Shown: positions 12,022 through 24,466, counted from the first letter of the stretch. The stretch: 64,000 bases of DNA from Massilia sp. TS11 (GCF_022012445.1 NZ_JAKLTS010000015.1:29765-93764); one strand, 5' to 3'. Numbers and translations are program-made. The notes: generated by a model from the sequence alone, not told the origin.

Positions 12022-14700
12022 ATGGACCTGACCGCCCCAACCCTGCGCCAGGACGGCGCCCGCCTGCTGATCTGGCCCCTGCTAGCCCTGGCCATCCTGG
12101 CCGCGCTGTGGAGCGCGGTCCGCTGGCAGGACGCCGAGGAGGATCTGCAGGCCGAGGCGAGTCTGCTGCGCGAAGCCCACAACTACGCCCAGGCGTACGA
12201 GCACTTCCTCGGCCGCTCGCTCGGCCAGATGGACCATATCAGCCTGCAGCTCAAATACGACTGGGAGCAGTCGGGCGGCCGCCTGGCGATGGACACCCTG
12301 CTGCGCCAGGGGATGTTCGCCGACGCCGCCTTCGCCGCCATCAGCCTGTACGACGCCCAGGGCCGGCTGCGCAGCAGCACGCGCCCGCAGCTGGCCCCGC
12401 CCCAGCTGGCCGACAGCCCGGCCTTCGCCTACCACCGCAACCACATCTCCACCGCGCTGCGCCTGCAGCTGCCGGCGCGCGGCCCGCACGGCCAGGACTG
12501 GATCGCCTTCTCGCGCCGGCTCGACACGGCCGACGATGGTTTCGACGGCGTCATCCTGCTGCAGATCGACGCCGCCTACTTCACCGCCTTCGATGATGGC
12601 CTCGGCCTCGGTCCGTCCGGCCTGGTCGCCCTGCGCCTGCTCGAGGACAACGGCGCGATCGCCCAGCTGGCCAGCGCCGACGGCCGCACCGAGCTGCTGC
12701 GCGACCTGCCCTGGCCGGGCGGCAGCAGCGAGACCGGCGCCACCCTGGTGCCGGCGCGCGCCTTCCCCGATGGCGAAGCGCGCGCGCTCGGCTGGCAGAC
12801 GGTGCGCGCCTATCCGGTGCAGGCCCTGGTCGGCCTGGCCCAGGGACCGGCGCGCGCCGCGCTGACGGCCAGCCAGCGCGCGCGCCGCCAGTGGGCCACG
12901 CTGGCCAGTGTGCTGCTTGGCCTGGCCGGCCTCGGCGGCGCGCTGGCCAGCTGGCGCCTGCTGCAGCGCGAGCGCGCCGAGCAGGCCATCCGCGCCGCCT
13001 ACCGCACCGCCACCGAGCACGCCAACGACGGCTTCTTCCTAGTCGAACCGGAGCGCGACGGGCGCGGCCAGATCCACGACTTCCGTCTGCAGGACTGCAA
13101 TGAGCGCGGCGCCTCCTTCTATGGCCTGGGACGGGCCGAATTGATCGGCATGCGCCTGTCGCAGCTGCACGCTGGCCACCCGGTCTACTTCGCCCAGCTG
13201 CTGCACGAATACACCGACGCGCTGCACAGCGGCTTCGCCCAGAGCGACGTCGAGATGCCGCGCAGCGGCCGCATGCGCCTCGAGTGGGCGCAGCGCACGC
13301 TGGTGCGCGCCGGTCCCGGCCTGGCGGTGACCCTGCACGACATCTCGCGCCAGAAGCGCCACGAGACCGAGCTGACCAAGCTGGCCAACGAAGACACGCT
13401 GACCGGTCTGCCCAACCGCCACTGGCTGCGCGCCGAGCTGCCGCGCATGCTGGAGGCGGCCGGCGCCGGCGGCTACCGCCTGGCCCTGCTGTTCATCGAT
13501 CTCGATGGCTTCAAGCAGGTCAACGACACGCTCGGCCACGCCGCCGGCGACAGCGTGCTGGCCGAAGTCGGCACGCGTCTGCAACGCCTGCTGCGCCCGG
13601 GCGACCATGTGGTGCGCCTGGGCGGCGACGAATTCCTGGTGGTGCTGGCCCCGGTCGAGAGCATCGCCACCGCCCACAGCGTGGGCGAGCGCGTGCTGCG
13701 CGCCCTGGCCCAGCCCTGCCAGCTGGGCGAGAACCAGTACAGCATCGGCGCCTCGATCGGCATCAGCTGCTATCCGGAGCATGGCCAGAGCGCCGAGGTG
13801 CTGCTGCAGCAGGCCGATATCGCCATGTATGCCGGTAAGACCGACGGCAAGGGCCAGGTGCGCCCCTTCCACCCGGCCCTGTTCGAACACCTGCAGGCGC
13901 GCAGCCAGGCGCGCCAGGCCCTGCGCACGGCCCTGGCCGAACGCCAGTTCTTCCTGATGTACCAGCCGCGCATCGACGCCCGCAGCGGCCAGCTGCTGTC
14001 GATGGAGGCCCTGCTGCGCTGGCAGCATCCGCTGCGCGGCACCATCGGCCCCGGCGAATTCATCGCGCTGGCCGAAAGCCACGGCATGATGGGCGAACTG
14101 GGCGCGCTGGTGATGGACCTGGCCTGCGCCCAGCTGGCCGACTGGCAGGCGCGCGGCCTGCCGCTGGTGCCGCTGTCGATCAATGTCTCGCCGACCCAGT
14201 TCGGCAGCGGCAGCGTCGACCAGCAGCTGGCCGAGGCGATGGCGCGCCACCAGGTCCCGGCCCATCTGATCGAAGTCGAGATCACCGAGTCAGCCATGAT
14301 GGGCGAGCAGGCCGAGGTCCAGGCCCAGCTGCGCGCTCTGCGTGCGCTCGGCATCCGCCTGCACATCGACGATTTCGGCACCGGCTATTCCTCGCTGTGG
14401 CAGCTGCAGCGCCTGCAGATGGACGGCCTGAAGGTCGACCGCGCGTTCACCCAGGGCCTCGATCAGGGCAGCGACGGCCGCATCCTGTTCGAGGCCATCA
14501 TCTCGATGGCGCATGCGCTCGGGATGACGGTGGTGGCCGAAGGGGTGGAGACGCCGCAGCAGCTGGCGATTCTGCAAACCCTCGGCTGCGACGAGGTGCA
14601 GGGCTTCCTGCTGGCGCGCCCGCTGCCGCTGGCCGCCATCGAAGCGCGTCTGAGCGCGCGCCAGTTCGACTTTGCCTGGCGCCCGGCGCGCGTGGCCTGA
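12022..14700 (+). CDS. membrane PAS-GGDEF-EAL cyclic-di-GMP turnover protein
   Basis: An 892-residue protein; the ATG at 12022 ([12 protein letters not shown]) is preferred to one 30 nt upstream because it directly precedes the first membrane helix. Transmembrane segments near 15-33 and 295-315 flank a Cache/PDC-like periplasmic domain. A PAS domain (about 325-435) precedes the GGDEF domain, with intact RLGGDEF near residue 533, and the EAL domain, with intact MEALLRW near 660, EVEITES and DDFGTGYSS. Both catalytic motifs are preserved, so the protein could make or degrade c-di-GMP; which activity dominates cannot be told from sequence. Its neighbour upstream is the Aer-like receptor. Confidence 0.92.
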   Translation: MDLTAPTLRQDGARLLIWPLLALAILAALWSAVRWQDAEEDLQAEASLLREAHNYAQAYEHFLGRSLGQMDHISLQLKYDWEQSGGRLAMDTLLRQGMFADAAFAAISLYDAQGRLRSSTRPQLAPPQLADSPAFAYHRNHISTALRLQLPARGPHGQDWIAFSRRLDTADDGFDGVILLQIDAAYFTAFDDGLGLGPSGLVALRLLEDNGAIAQLASADGRTELLRDLPWPGGSSETGATLVPARAFPDGEARALGWQTVRAYPVQALVGLAQGPARAALTASQRARRQWATLASVLLGLAGLGGALASWRLLQRERAEQAIRAAYRTATEHANDGFFLVEPERDGRGQIHDFRLQDCNERGASFYGLGRAELIGMRLSQLHAGHPVYFAQLLHEYTDALHSGFAQSDVEMPRSGRMRLEWAQRTLVRAGPGLAVTLHDISRQKRHETELTKLANEDTLTGLPNRHWLRAELPRMLEAAGAGGYRLALLFIDLDGFKQVNDTLGHAAGDSVLAEVGTRLQRLLRPGDHVVRLGGDEFLVVLAPVESIATAHSVGERVLRALAQPCQLGENQYSIGASIGISCYPEHGQSAEVLLQQADIAMYAGKTDGKGQVRPFHPALFEHLQARSQARQALRTALAERQFFLMYQPRIDARSGQLLSMEALLRWQHPLRGTIGPGEFIALAESHGMMGELGALVMDLACAQLADWQARGLPLVPLSINVSPTQFGSGSVDQQLAEAMARHQVPAHLIEVEITESAMMGEQAEVQAQLRALRALGIRLHIDDFGTGYSSLWQLQRLQMDGLKVDRAFTQGLDQGSDGRILFEAIISMAHALGMTVVAEGVETPQQLAILQTLGCDEVQGFLLARPLPLAAIEARLSARQFDFAWRPARVA

Positions 14701-14760
14701 ATCTGGCGCCGGCCGCGCCGCCGTGCTACTGTTGGGCCCTCCCTGTTTGCCGACCCGCTT

Positions 14761-15039
14761 GTGGAACACGCCTGCCGCCCCCGCTGCGCCGCCTGCTGCA
14801 TCGCCCCCTCGATCAGCTCGCCGATTCCCGGTATGCCGAAAGGCAAGCCGGCCGGCGTGCCCTGCGTCCAGCTCGACGAACAACTGAACTGCAAGATTTT
14901 CGGCCAGCCCGAGCGGCCCGCCTGCTGCAGCGGCCTGCAGCCAAGCGCCGAGATGTGCGGCGACAACCGCGAGCAAGCCTTGCGCTGGCTCGGCATCCTC
15001 GAACGCGAGACCCTGCCCGCAGCGCCCGCCAGTCCCTGA
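14761..15039 (+). CDS. YkgJ-family cysteine-cluster protein
   Basis: A 92-residue protein starting at GTG (14761). It contains a cysteine cluster (CRPRCAACC near residues 5-13, then CVQL, CKIF, ACCSG and a final C near 66), the pattern of the YkgJ/UPF0153 zinc- or iron-cluster family. Length and spacing are typical of the short form, with [13 protein letters not shown] as a conserved core. The function of the family is poorly defined. It lies between a c-di-GMP gene and uppP without a clear operon link. Confidence 0.8.
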   Translation: MEHACRPRCAACCIAPSISSPIPGMPKGKPAGVPCVQLDEQLNCKIFGQPERPACCSGLQPSAEMCGDNREQALRWLGILERETLPAAPASP

Positions 15040-15102
15040 ATCGAGCGGGCTCGTGGTAAGCTTCGTCCCTTGCCGCGCGCCGCGCTCTTATCGAATCACT
15101 GC

Positions 15103-15936
15103 ATGGACATCTTGCTTGCTCTCAAGGCCCTGGTCATGGGTCTGGTCGAGGGATTCACCGAATTCCTGCCCATTTCTTCCACCGGCCACCTGATCCTGGC
15201 CGGCAGCCTGCTCGACTTCACGGGCGAGAAGCAGAAGGTGTTTGAAATCGTGATCCAGGCCGGCGCCATTCTCGCCGTCTGCTGGGAATACCGGGCCCGC
15301 ATCGCCAGCGTGCTGGCCGGCCTCGGGCGCGATCCCAAGGCCAACCGCTTCGCCGCCAATCTGCTGATGGCTTTTCTGCCGGCGGCCGTGCTCGGCCTGC
15401 TGTTCAACAAGGCGATCAAGGCCAGGCTGTTTGCGCCGGTGCCGGTGGCCCTGGCCTTCATCATCGGCGGCCTGATCATCCTCTACGTCGAGCGGCGCGC
15501 GCGCCTGCAGCCACGTGCGGCGCGCATCGACAGCATCGACCAGATGAGCGGGCTGGACGCGCTCAAGGTCGGCTGCGCCCAGGCGTTTGCCCTGATTCCC
15601 GGCACCAGCCGTTCGGGCGCCACCATCATCGGCGGCATGCTGTTTGGCCTGTCGCGCAAGGCGGCCACCGAGTTCTCCTTCTTCCTCGCGATTCCGACCC
15701 TGTTTGCGGCCACCGCCTACTCGCTGATCAAGGAACGCGCGCTGCTGTCGGCCGCCGACCTGCCGATGTTTGGCATCGGCGGCCTGGCCGCCTTCGTCTC
15801 GGCCTTCCTGTGCGTGCGCTGGCTGCTGCGTTACATCAGCAGCCACGACTTCTCTGCCTTCGCCTGGTACCGCATCGTGTTCGGCGCCCTGATCCTCCTG
15901 ACCGCACATTTCCAGTGGGTGGTCTGGGCCGATTGA
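15103..15936 (+). CDS. uppP: undecaprenyl-diphosphatase
   Basis: A 277-residue polytopic membrane protein that dephosphorylates undecaprenyl diphosphate, recycling the lipid carrier for peptidoglycan and other envelope polymers. The family motifs [15 protein letters not shown] near residue 17 and [10 protein letters not shown] near residue 165 are present, and the length matches the BacA/UppP family. The ATG at 15103 ([13 protein letters not shown]) is the family-like start; the TTG upstream adds an unrelated tail. The recQ gene begins 4 nt after the stop, so the two are probably co-transcribed. Confidence 0.96.
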   Translation: MDILLALKALVMGLVEGFTEFLPISSTGHLILAGSLLDFTGEKQKVFEIVIQAGAILAVCWEYRARIASVLAGLGRDPKANRFAANLLMAFLPAAVLGLLFNKAIKARLFAPVPVALAFIIGGLIILYVERRARLQPRAARIDSIDQMSGLDALKVGCAQAFALIPGTSRSGATIIGGMLFGLSRKAATEFSFFLAIPTLFAATAYSLIKERALLSAADLPMFGIGGLAAFVSAFLCVRWLLRYISSHDFSAFAWYRIVFGALILLTAHFQWVVWAD

Positions 15937-15940
15937 TGCC

Positions 15941-17770
<1,830 letters not shown>

Positions 17771-17774
17771 GCGC

Positions 17775-18479
17775 TCAGACGCGCTTGAACACCAGGTCCC
17801 ACACGCCGTGGCCCAGCTTCAGGCCGCGGTTCTCGAATTTGGTCAGCGGACGGTAGGCCGGCTTTTCGGCATAGGCTTGCGCGGCGTTGGCCAGCAGCGG
17901 CTCCTGCGACAGCACTTCCAGCATCTGCACGGCGTAGTCCTCCCAGTCGGTGGCGCAGTGCAGATAGCCGCCCGGCGCGATCTTCTGCACCAGCTTGGCC
18001 ACGAAGGGCGCCTGGATCAGGCGGCGCTTGTTGTGGCGCGCCTTGTGCCAGGGATCGGGGAAGAAGATGTGCACGCCGTGCAGGGCGCCATCGGGAATCA
18101 TGTGGTCGAGGACTTCGACCGCGTCATGCTGGATCAGGCGCAGATTGCGCAGGCCCTGTTCGCCGATCAGCTTGAGCAGGCTGCCCACGCCGGGCGTGTG
18201 CACTTCGACGCCGATGAAATCCGTGTCCGGCATGGCCTGGGCGATCTTGGCGGTCGAATCGCCCATGCCGAAGCCGATTTCCAGCACCACCGGGGCCTGG
18301 CGGCCGAACGGCGCATGCAGGTCGAGCGCCGCCTTCTGATACGGAATCAGGAAGGCCGGGCCAAACTGCTCGAGCGCCTTGGCCTGCCCGGTCGACAGAC
18401 GGCCGGCACGCGTGACAAAGCTGCGGATACGGCGCTCGGTCGGGTCATACAGCATCTGGCGGGTGTCGTCGTTGCTCAT
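17775..18479 (-). CDS. trmB: tRNA (guanine-N7-)-methyltransferase
   Basis: A 234-residue SAM-dependent enzyme that makes m7G46 in the variable loop of tRNAs. The SAM-binding motif [13 protein letters not shown], the family signature [16 protein letters not shown] and the C-terminal TKFENRG are all present. The ATG at 18479 (MSNDDTRQ) is taken; ATG at 18509 is an alternative adding ten residues, and neither has a strong ribosome-binding site. It converges with recQ, with only 4 nt between the stops. Confidence 0.95.
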   Translation of the reverse strand: MSNDDTRQMLYDPTERRIRSFVTRAGRLSTGQAKALEQFGPAFLIPYQKAALDLHAPFGRQAPVVLEIGFGMGDSTAKIAQAMPDTDFIGVEVHTPGVGSLLKLIGEQGLRNLRLIQHDAVEVLDHMIPDGALHGVHIFFPDPWHKARHNKRRLIQAPFVAKLVQKIAPGGYLHCATDWEDYAVQMLEVLSQEPLLANAAQAYAEKPAYRPLTKFENRGLKLGHGVWDLVFKRV

Positions 18480-18583
18480 GGCATGTCGGTCATTTGGCGG
18501 GGCCGACATTCTAGCATGGGGCTCGCCCTGGTTGATCACGGCGGCCGCTAACAAGGGCAGCGCGCGAAATAGGCATCACACCG

Positions 18584-19267
18584 TCAGGTCTGCGCACCGA
18601 CGCCCGCTGTCGCATCGCGGCCGGCCCCCATGCCCGCTATCGCCATCCCGCTGAAGCGGCGGATCGCCGCCAGCGTGGCGGCGGTGTCGTCCCCGGCGGC
18701 CTGGCCGAGGCGCCGTTCGAGCGTCGCGTGGGCCGAGGTGAAGGCCAGAATCTGCCCGAGGTAGGCGTGGGTCAGCATCACGCTGTCGACCGCGTCCGCT
18801 GCGCTGCCGGTCAGACGGGCGATCAGGGCGCCGATCAGCGCGTGCACGGGTTCGACGAAGGCCGCATACAGCTGCGCGAAGGCGGGCGAAGGATGGAACT
18901 GCTCGCGCGCGAGGAACAGGGCCCAGACGCCGCGATCGCCGGTGGCGAAGATGGCCTCGGCGACGGCGACGGTGGCTTCCAGCAGCAGCGCGCGCACGGC
19001 CGTCTGATCCGCCGCCGGCAGGCGCGCCTGTACCGAAGCGGCCAGCGCCTGCACACGCGCGCCGGCGGCGCTGGCGATATGCTCGGCCACGGCCAGGTAG
19101 ACGCCCTCCTTGCCGCCGAAATGATAGGGAATCGCCGCCTGGTTGACTGCCGCCGCTTCGGCCAGCTGGCGCGTCGTGACGGCCTCGTAGCCATCGCGCG
19201 CAAACAGGCGCATCCCGGCCGCGATCAGGCGCTGGCGGGTCTCTTCGGCACGATCATGTCGCGGCAT
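18584..19267 (-). CDS. TetR/CecR-type transcriptional regulator
   Basis: A 227-residue repressor-type protein. The N-terminal TetR helix-turn-helix (about 8-55) includes LFARDGYEAVTTRQLAEAAA and AAIPYHFGGKEGVYLAV. The C-terminal half (about 90-205) resembles the CecR/DUF1956-type ligand domain. It is the last gene of the operon 24137-18584, starting 3 nt after the permease stop, so it probably controls the exporter in an autoregulatory circuit, as CecR does for the ybhGFSR exporter in Escherichia coli. The inverted repeat at 24183-24198 is a candidate operator. The inducing ligand is unknown. Confidence 0.88.
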   Translation of the reverse strand: MPRHDRAEETRQRLIAAGMRLFARDGYEAVTTRQLAEAAAVNQAAIPYHFGGKEGVYLAVAEHIASAAGARVQALAASVQARLPAADQTAVRALLLEATVAVAEAIFATGDRGVWALFLAREQFHPSPAFAQLYAAFVEPVHALIGALIARLTGSAADAVDSVMLTHAYLGQILAFTSAHATLERRLGQAAGDDTAATLAAIRRFSGMAIAGMGAGRDATAGVGAQT

Positions 19268-19270
19268 GGC

Positions 19271-20404
19271 TTAGCCCTGCGATTGCGAGACCGAGCGGCG
19301 AAAACGCAGCGAGGCCAGGGTGAAGAACACAGTGCCGATCCCCGCGATGGCGAGGAAATCGGGCCAGACCTGGCGGAAGATGGCGCCGCGGTACAGAATG
19401 CCCTGGGCCAGGCGCACGAAGTAAGGCGTGGGCGTGGCCTGCATGATGTTCTGGACGATCTCGGGCATGCTCTCGCGCGGCGTGACCCCGCCTGACAGCA
19501 ACTCCAGCGGCACGATGGTGAGGATGACCAGCAGCCCGAATTGCGGCATCGAGCGCGCCAGCGTGGCGAGGAAGATGCCGATCGACGCCGCCGAAAACAG
19601 ATACAGCGCGGCGCCGCACAGGAACAGCGGAATCGAGCCGGCGATCGGCACCGCCATCAGGCCCTGGATGATCGCGATCAGGGCCACTGCGGCGCCAATC
19701 AGCACGGCCAGGCCATTGGCCCAGATCTTCGCCACCAGGATCTGGAAGGGCGTCAGCGGCATCACCAGCAGGTGTTCGAGGGTGCCGTGTTCGCGCTCGC
19801 GGATGAAGGCGGCGCCCACCAGAATGATGGTCAACATCGTGATATTGCTGATCGTCTCCATCACCCCGCCGAACCAGAAGCCCGTCAGATTCGGATTGAA
19901 GCGCACGCGCGGCGCGATCCGCACCGGCAGCTCGGCCCCGTCGCGCCGCCCGGTCAGATATTCATTGAGCTCCTCGGCGAAGATGGTGCGGATGTAGCTG
20001 GCGCCGATGAAGGACTGGGTCATGATGGTGGCGTCGATATTGACCTGGATGGTCGGACGGCGGCCGGCCACGAAGTCGCGCTGGAAGTTCGCCGGGATCA
20101 TGATCACGAACGACACCTTGCCGTGATCGAGGGCGGCGTCCATCTGCGCCAGCGACAGGTGCTGCACCGGCCGGAAGTAAGGCGGCGTGAGCGCGCCGAC
20201 CAGGCGCTGCGACAGCGGCGAACGGTCCTCGTCGACGACGGCCACCGGCGCCTGGCGCAGCTCCTGCGCCACGCCTTTGGCCGCGCTGTAGATGGCGCCG
20301 GTGAAGGCCCAGATGATCAGCACCAGCAGCACGGTGTCCGCACCGAGGCTGCGCAGCTCCTTCAGGCCCAGGCGGAAGATGTTGGTCAGCGAATCGCGCA
20401 GCAT
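19271..20404 (-). CDS. ABC-2 type exporter permease (YhhJ/YbhR-like)
   Basis: A 377-residue integral membrane subunit. An N-terminal helix is followed by an extracytoplasmic domain (about 45-175, with VVDEDRSPLSQRLV and FVIMIPANFQRDF) and then five to six helices of the ABC-2 fold, including the conserved IREREHGTLEHLLVMPLTP segment near 205. It pairs with the fused ATPase-permease immediately upstream, 1 nt away. The pair resembles RbbA plus YhhJ. The substrate is undetermined; relatives export drugs or act at the envelope. Confidence 0.9.
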   Translation of the reverse strand: MLRDSLTNIFRLGLKELRSLGADTVLLVLIIWAFTGAIYSAAKGVAQELRQAPVAVVDEDRSPLSQRLVGALTPPYFRPVQHLSLAQMDAALDHGKVSFVIMIPANFQRDFVAGRRPTIQVNIDATIMTQSFIGASYIRTIFAEELNEYLTGRRDGAELPVRIAPRVRFNPNLTGFWFGGVMETISNITMLTIILVGAAFIREREHGTLEHLLVMPLTPFQILVAKIWANGLAVLIGAAVALIAIIQGLMAVPIAGSIPLFLCGAALYLFSAASIGIFLATLARSMPQFGLLVILTIVPLELLSGGVTPRESMPEIVQNIMQATPTPYFVRLAQGILYRGAIFRQVWPDFLAIAGIGTVFFTLASLRFRRSVSQSQG

Positions 20405-20405
20405 C

Positions 20406-23150
20406 TCATTTTTCCTGTTTTGGCAGCAGGGCGACCGAGGCCGCAGTCAGCACCGGCACAAAGGCCAGCAGCACCGCGAACTGGCCGGCCAGATCGGCAA
20501 AGCCCAGCGCCTTGGTGAAGACACCGCGGCACAGGGTCAGGTAGTAAGTCGTGGGGAAGAACTGGCCGATCCAGTAGGCCATACCTTCGAGCGAACCGAC
20601 CGGCGTGGTCAGGCCGGAGAACTGAATCGCCGGTAGCATGGTGAGGATGGCGGCGCCAAACAGCGCCGCGATCTGCGTGCGCGTGAAGGTGGAGATCAGC
20701 AGGCCGATACCGGTACTGGTCGTCACATACACGAGCGTGCCCAGGGCCAGCGCGCCGAGATCGCCCTTGACCGGCACCTTGAACGAGTACACCGCCTGCA
20801 GCACCAGCGCCAGAAAACTGATCATCCCCACAGCGATATACGGCAGCTGCTTCCCGAGCAGGAATTCGGTGCGCGTCACCGGCGTCACATACAGGTTGGT
20901 GATCGAACCCAGTTCTTTTTCGCGCACCACGCCCAGGGCCATCAGGATCGCCGGGATGAACATCAGCAGCAGCGGGATCACGGCCGGCACCATCGCGTAG
21001 ATGCTGCGGAAGTCCTGGTTGTAGCGGTAGCGCAGCGCGATATCGGTGGGCAGCAGCTCCGGCCGATTGCCGGTTTTTTCGGTGATCAGCTTGACCAGGT
21101 AGTCCTGGTGCATGCCAAGCACATAGCCGCGCGCCGTCTCGCCGCGGAAGGGCAGCGCGCCATCGACCCAGACGCCGACTTCGGGACTGCGCAGCAGGCG
21201 CAGATCGCGCCCGAAGTTCGGCGGTATCTCCACCGCCAGCGATAGTTCGCCGCTCTCCATCCGGCGCGCCATGTCGGCATCGTCGCGGATATCGGCGCGG
21301 CGGTCGAAATAGCGCGAGCCGGCGATGTTTTCGATGTAGGCGCGCGACTCGGGCGACTGGTCGCGGTCCAGCACGGCGAAGCGCAGGTTCTCCACGTCGA
21401 GCGAAATGCCCAGGCCCAGCACGAACATCAGCAGCACCGACCCAATCAGGGCGAAGGCCAGCCGGATCGGGTCGCGCCGCAGTTCAAGCGATTCGCGGTA
21501 GGCGATGCCAAGCAGGCGCGCCAGGCTGAAGGCGGCCGGCGCCGCGGCCTTGCGCACCGCTGCCGGCGTGGGCGCGGCGCTGGGCGCGGGCGTGGCGCTG
21601 CGTTCGGCGGCGGTGGCCTCTTCCAGATAGCCGATGAAGGCTTGCTCCAGACTATCGGCGCCGCGCGCGGCCTGCAGCGCGGCCGGGCTGTCGCTGGCCA
21701 GCACCCGCCCCGCATGCATGAGCGAGATGCGGTCGCAGCGCTCGGCCTCATTCATGAAGTGAGTCGAGATGAAGATGGTGACGCCCTGCTCGCGCGAGAG
21801 CTCCACCAGCAGCGCCCAGAATTCATCGCGCGCGATCGGGTCGACGCCCGAGGTGGGTTCATCGAGGATCAGCAGGCGCGGACTGTGCACCACTGCCACC
21901 GCCAGCGACAGGCGCTGGCGGATCCCCAGCGGCAGCGCGGCGGCCGGCATGTCGACATACGGCGCCAGGCCAAAGCGCGCGGTCAGCGCCGCGATGCGCG
22001 GGCCGATCTGCGCGGCCGGCAGATGGAACAGGCGCGCATGCAGGTCCAGGTTCTGCATCACCGTCAGTTCGCCATACAGCGAGAACGACTGCGACATGTA
22101 GCCGACCTGGCGCCGGCTCTCCAGATTACCCGCGTCCACCTGATGCCCGAACAGGCGCGCCTGCCCGGCCGTGGGCGGCAGCAGGCCGGTAAGCATCTTC
22201 ATCGTGGTGGTCTTGCCGCAGCCATTCGAGCCGAGAAAGCCGAAAATCTCGCCGGTGCCGATTTTGAAGCTCACGCCATCGACCGCGGTGAAGTCGCCGA
22301 AGCGCTGGGTCAGGCCCTCGGCCTCGATCGCCCAGGCCTGCTGATCGGCCGGGCGCGGCGGAATCACCAGCGCCTGGTGGCCACGGCGGCGCTCCTCCGG
22401 CAGCAGGCGGATAAAGGCCTCCTCCAGCGTGGCGCTGCCGGTCTGCGCTTTCAGTTCGCTGGCCGAACCGGTGCCGACCACGCGGCCCGCGTCCATCGCC
22501 ACCAGCCAGTCAAAGCGCTCGGCCTCCTCCATGTAGGCGCTGGCCACCAGCACGCTCATGCCCGGACGACGCGCGCGGATGGTGTCGATCAGCTCCCAGA
22601 ACTGGCGGCGCGAGAGCGGGTCGACGCCGGTCGTGGGTTCATCGAGAATCAGCAAATCGGGGTCGTGCACGAGGGCGCAGCACAGGCCCAGCTTCTGCTT
22701 CATGCCGCCCGAGAGCTTGGCGGCCGGCCGGTCGCGGAAAGGCGCGAGGCCCGTGGCCGTCAGCAGTTCATCGATGCGGGCGGCGCGCTCGGCGCGGCCC
22801 TGGCCGAACAGGCGGCCAAACGAGTCGACATTCTCGGCCACCGACAGGCTTGGGTAGAGGTTCTTGCCCAGGCCCTGAGGCATGTAGGCGATGCGCGGCT
22901 GGACGCGGCTACGGAAGCGCCGCTCGCTCAGGTCCCCGCCGAACACCCGCACCTCGCCCGACTGCAGCTTGCGCGCACCCGCCACCAGCGCCAGCAACGA
23001 GGACTTGCCGACACCATCGGGCCCGATCAAGCCGACCATGACCCCGGCCGGCAGCGCGACGCTGACATCGTCGAGCGCCGCCACCGCGCCGTAGCGCAGG
23101 CTGACGCCGGCCAGACTGGCGACGGCAGAGGGCTGCGGATCCGTGCGCAT
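20406..23150 (-). CDS. rbbA: RbbA-type fusion: two ABC ATPase domains plus ABC-2 permease
   Basis: A 914-residue protein, essentially the length of Escherichia coli RbbA. ATPase 1 (about 5-235) has Walker [10 protein letters not shown], signature LSGGMKQ and Walker [14 protein letters not shown]. ATPase 2 (about 270-500) has Walker [10 protein letters not shown] and Walker [14 protein letters not shown], but a degenerate signature (LPLGIRQ). From about 545 onward comes an ABC-2 permease with an extracytoplasmic loop and [19 protein letters not shown]. The upstream HlyD protein and downstream permease complete a YhiI-RbbA-YhhJ-like set. RbbA has also been described as ribosome-associated, but the membrane domain and context support an exporter. 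The symbol denotes architecture, not proven function. Confidence 0.88.
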   Translation of the reverse strand: MRTDPQPSAVASLAGVSLRYGAVAALDDVSVALPAGVMVGLIGPDGVGKSSLLALVAGARKLQSGEVRVFGGDLSERRFRSRVQPRIAYMPQGLGKNLYPSLSVAENVDSFGRLFGQGRAERAARIDELLTATGLAPFRDRPAAKLSGGMKQKLGLCCALVHDPDLLILDEPTTGVDPLSRRQFWELIDTIRARRPGMSVLVASAYMEEAERFDWLVAMDAGRVVGTGSASELKAQTGSATLEEAFIRLLPEERRRGHQALVIPPRPADQQAWAIEAEGLTQRFGDFTAVDGVSFKIGTGEIFGFLGSNGCGKTTTMKMLTGLLPPTAGQARLFGHQVDAGNLESRRQVGYMSQSFSLYGELTVMQNLDLHARLFHLPAAQIGPRIAALTARFGLAPYVDMPAAALPLGIRQRLSLAVAVVHSPRLLILDEPTSGVDPIARDEFWALLVELSREQGVTIFISTHFMNEAERCDRISLMHAGRVLASDSPAALQAARGADSLEQAFIGYLEEATAAERSATPAPSAAPTPAAVRKAAAPAAFSLARLLGIAYRESLELRRDPIRLAFALIGSVLLMFVLGLGISLDVENLRFAVLDRDQSPESRAYIENIAGSRYFDRRADIRDDADMARRMESGELSLAVEIPPNFGRDLRLLRSPEVGVWVDGALPFRGETARGYVLGMHQDYLVKLITEKTGNRPELLPTDIALRYRYNQDFRSIYAMVPAVIPLLLMFIPAILMALGVVREKELGSITNLYVTPVTRTEFLLGKQLPYIAVGMISFLALVLQAVYSFKVPVKGDLGALALGTLVYVTTSTGIGLLISTFTRTQIAALFGAAILTMLPAIQFSGLTTPVGSLEGMAYWIGQFFPTTYYLTLCRGVFTKALGFADLAGQFAVLLAFVPVLTAASVALLPKQEK

Positions 23151-23156
23151 GCCGAT

Positions 23157-24137
23157 TTACCGCGGCGTCAGCGCAGCCGGCCAGGGCGTGTTCGGCACGG
23201 TCAGCACATAGGCCACGCCGGGCATGCCAGGCTTGGCCAGTTCCGCGTGGGCGGCCAGCCAGGCCGGCTCCACCTGGACCTTCACGCGGAACATGAACTT
23301 CTCACGCTCGTTGCGGGTTTCGACTTCCTTCGGCGTGAACTGCGAGCGCGGCGCGACAAACACCACGCGCGCCGGAATCACCTGGCCCGGCAGGGCATCG
23401 AGCACGATGCGCGCGGGGCTATTCAGGGCGACCTTGCCGGCCTCGCTGGTCGGCAGGTAGACGGACATGAACACATCGGACAGATCGAGCAGGGTCAGCA
23501 CCTTGCCGCCGGCCGCGATCACCTCGCCCGGCTGGGCCAGGCGATACAGCACCCGCCCCGCCAGCGGCGCCTTGAGTGCGGCATCGGCGATGGTCACCTT
23601 GAGCGCATCGACGCGCGCTTCGGCCGCCGTGACGGCCTCGCCGGCTTCGCGCAGGCGGCTGCGCGCAGCCGCGGCGCCTGATTCGGCCGTCTGCAGGGCG
23701 CTCTGATCGCGGTCGAGCCGATCGCCGGAGAGGAAGCCGCGCTTGACCAGTTGATCGGTGCGCCCCAGGGTCAGGCTGGCCAGCTTCTGCTGGCTGTTAC
23801 TGCTGTCCACCCCAGCCCGGCTTTCCGCCACCGCGGCGCGCGCCTGGGCCACCTGGGCCTGGGCGGCGCGCAGTTGCGCCTGCAGGTCCGCCACATCGAG
23901 GCTGGCCAGCACCTGATCGCGCACGACGGCATCGCCCTCGCGCACGGCCACGGTGGCCAGCCGCCCGGCCACCTTGGTGGCGACATCGACCTCGGTGGCC
24001 TCGAGCCGCCCGTTGCCGAGCGCGATACCCGGCGGCAGGCTGGTCTGATGCTGAGACCGCAGCAGCAGGAAAATGGCCACGCCGACCACCAGCAGGATCA
24101 CCAAGGCCGACCAGCGGCGCAGTGTGAGGAAAGACAT
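23157..24137 (-). CDS. HlyD-family membrane fusion protein (YhiI/YbhG-like)
   Basis: A 326-residue periplasmic adaptor. One N-terminal helix (about 9-27) anchors it; a split lipoyl domain (TEVDVATKVAGRLATV and LKAPLAGRVLYRLAQPGE) flanks a coiled-coil hairpin at about 90-205, and a beta-barrel domain follows. It should bridge the RbbA-type exporter to an outer-membrane channel. The ATG at 24137 is chosen because GGGAG lies upstream and the longer frame adds unrelated residues. It is the first gene of the four-gene operon. A candidate operator sits about 46-61 nt upstream. Confidence 0.92.
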   Translation of the reverse strand: MSFLTLRRWSALVILLVVGVAIFLLLRSQHQTSLPPGIALGNGRLEATEVDVATKVAGRLATVAVREGDAVVRDQVLASLDVADLQAQLRAAQAQVAQARAAVAESRAGVDSSNSQQKLASLTLGRTDQLVKRGFLSGDRLDRDQSALQTAESGAAAARSRLREAGEAVTAAEARVDALKVTIADAALKAPLAGRVLYRLAQPGEVIAAGGKVLTLLDLSDVFMSVYLPTSEAGKVALNSPARIVLDALPGQVIPARVVFVAPRSQFTPKEVETRNEREKFMFRVKVQVEPAWLAAHAELAKPGMPGVAYVLTVPNTPWPAALTPR

Positions 24138-24182
24138 GGCTCCACTCCCTTTAACCCGCCACAGCACCAGGCCCGGCGAAAT

Positions 24183-24198
24183 TCATTCATTTGAATGA
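24183..24198 (-). promoter_or_regulatory. candidate TetR/CecR operator at the exporter promoter
   Basis: TCATTC (24183-24188) and GAATGA (24193-24198) form a perfect inverted repeat around ATTT, and further TTCATTC copies flank it. On the minus strand TAGAAT (24203-24208) could be the -10 element, which would place the repeat at the transcription start. The terminal gene of the operon encodes a TetR-family protein, making this a reasonable autoregulatory site. No binding data can be inferred. Confidence 0.45.
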
Positions 24199-24260
24199 CT
24201 TCATTCTACTCCGAGGGATTCCTGTGGAAAACATGTCCAAATCAAAATTTCGAATAAATC

Positions 24261-24336
24261 GGGGTCAGACCCCATTTATCTGCTGGGCAAGGAAGCGCCT
24301 GGGGATATTGAAAAATGGGGTCTGACCCCATTTTTT
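24261..24336. repeat. REP-like inverted repeat pair (GGGGTCAGACCCC type)
   Basis: GGGGTCAGACCCC at 24261-24273 and its inverse GGGGTCTGACCCC at 24317-24329 each form a self-complementary core. They are flanked by A/T tracts and separated by about 43 nt. The same pair with a shorter loop recurs at 46631-46687, and a related longer palindrome lies at 35890-35978. Placement is strictly intergenic, here between the tRNA-Gly terminator and the exporter operon. This looks like a REP/BIME-type element; no transposase gene is in the window. Confidence 0.75.
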
Positions 24337-24344
24337 CCGAGGCG

Positions 24345-24375
24345 CAATAAAAAAGCCAACCGGCTAGGGTTGGCT
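24345..24375 (-). terminator. Rho-independent terminator of tRNA-Gly
   Basis: On the minus strand AGCCAACC (24375-24368) pairs with GGTTGGCT (24361-24354) around a 6-nt loop and is followed by a run of six Ts (24353-24348). It lies 17 nt after the CCA end of the tRNA gene and is a textbook terminator for it. Confidence 0.88.
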
Positions 24376-24392
24376 GTCGCGACGGTGCTCTG

Positions 24393-24466
24393 TGGAGCGG
24401 GTGATGGGAATCGAACCCACGTATCAAGCTTGGGAAGCTGGCGTTCTACCATTGAACTACACCCGC
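24393..24466 (-). tRNA. tRNA-Gly(CCC)
   Basis: The 74-nt gene reads GCGGGTG at its 5' end and CACCCGC-T-CCA at its 3' end, so the acceptor stem is fully paired and CCA is encoded. The D stem is GTTC/GAAC, the anticodon loop is TTCCCAA (anticodon CCC), and the T arm contains GGTTCGATTCC. The anticodon stem CCAGC/GCTTG has one C-T mismatch at pair 28-42. The gene is followed by a strong terminator and is divergent from the diguanylate cyclase at 24570. Confidence 0.95.
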
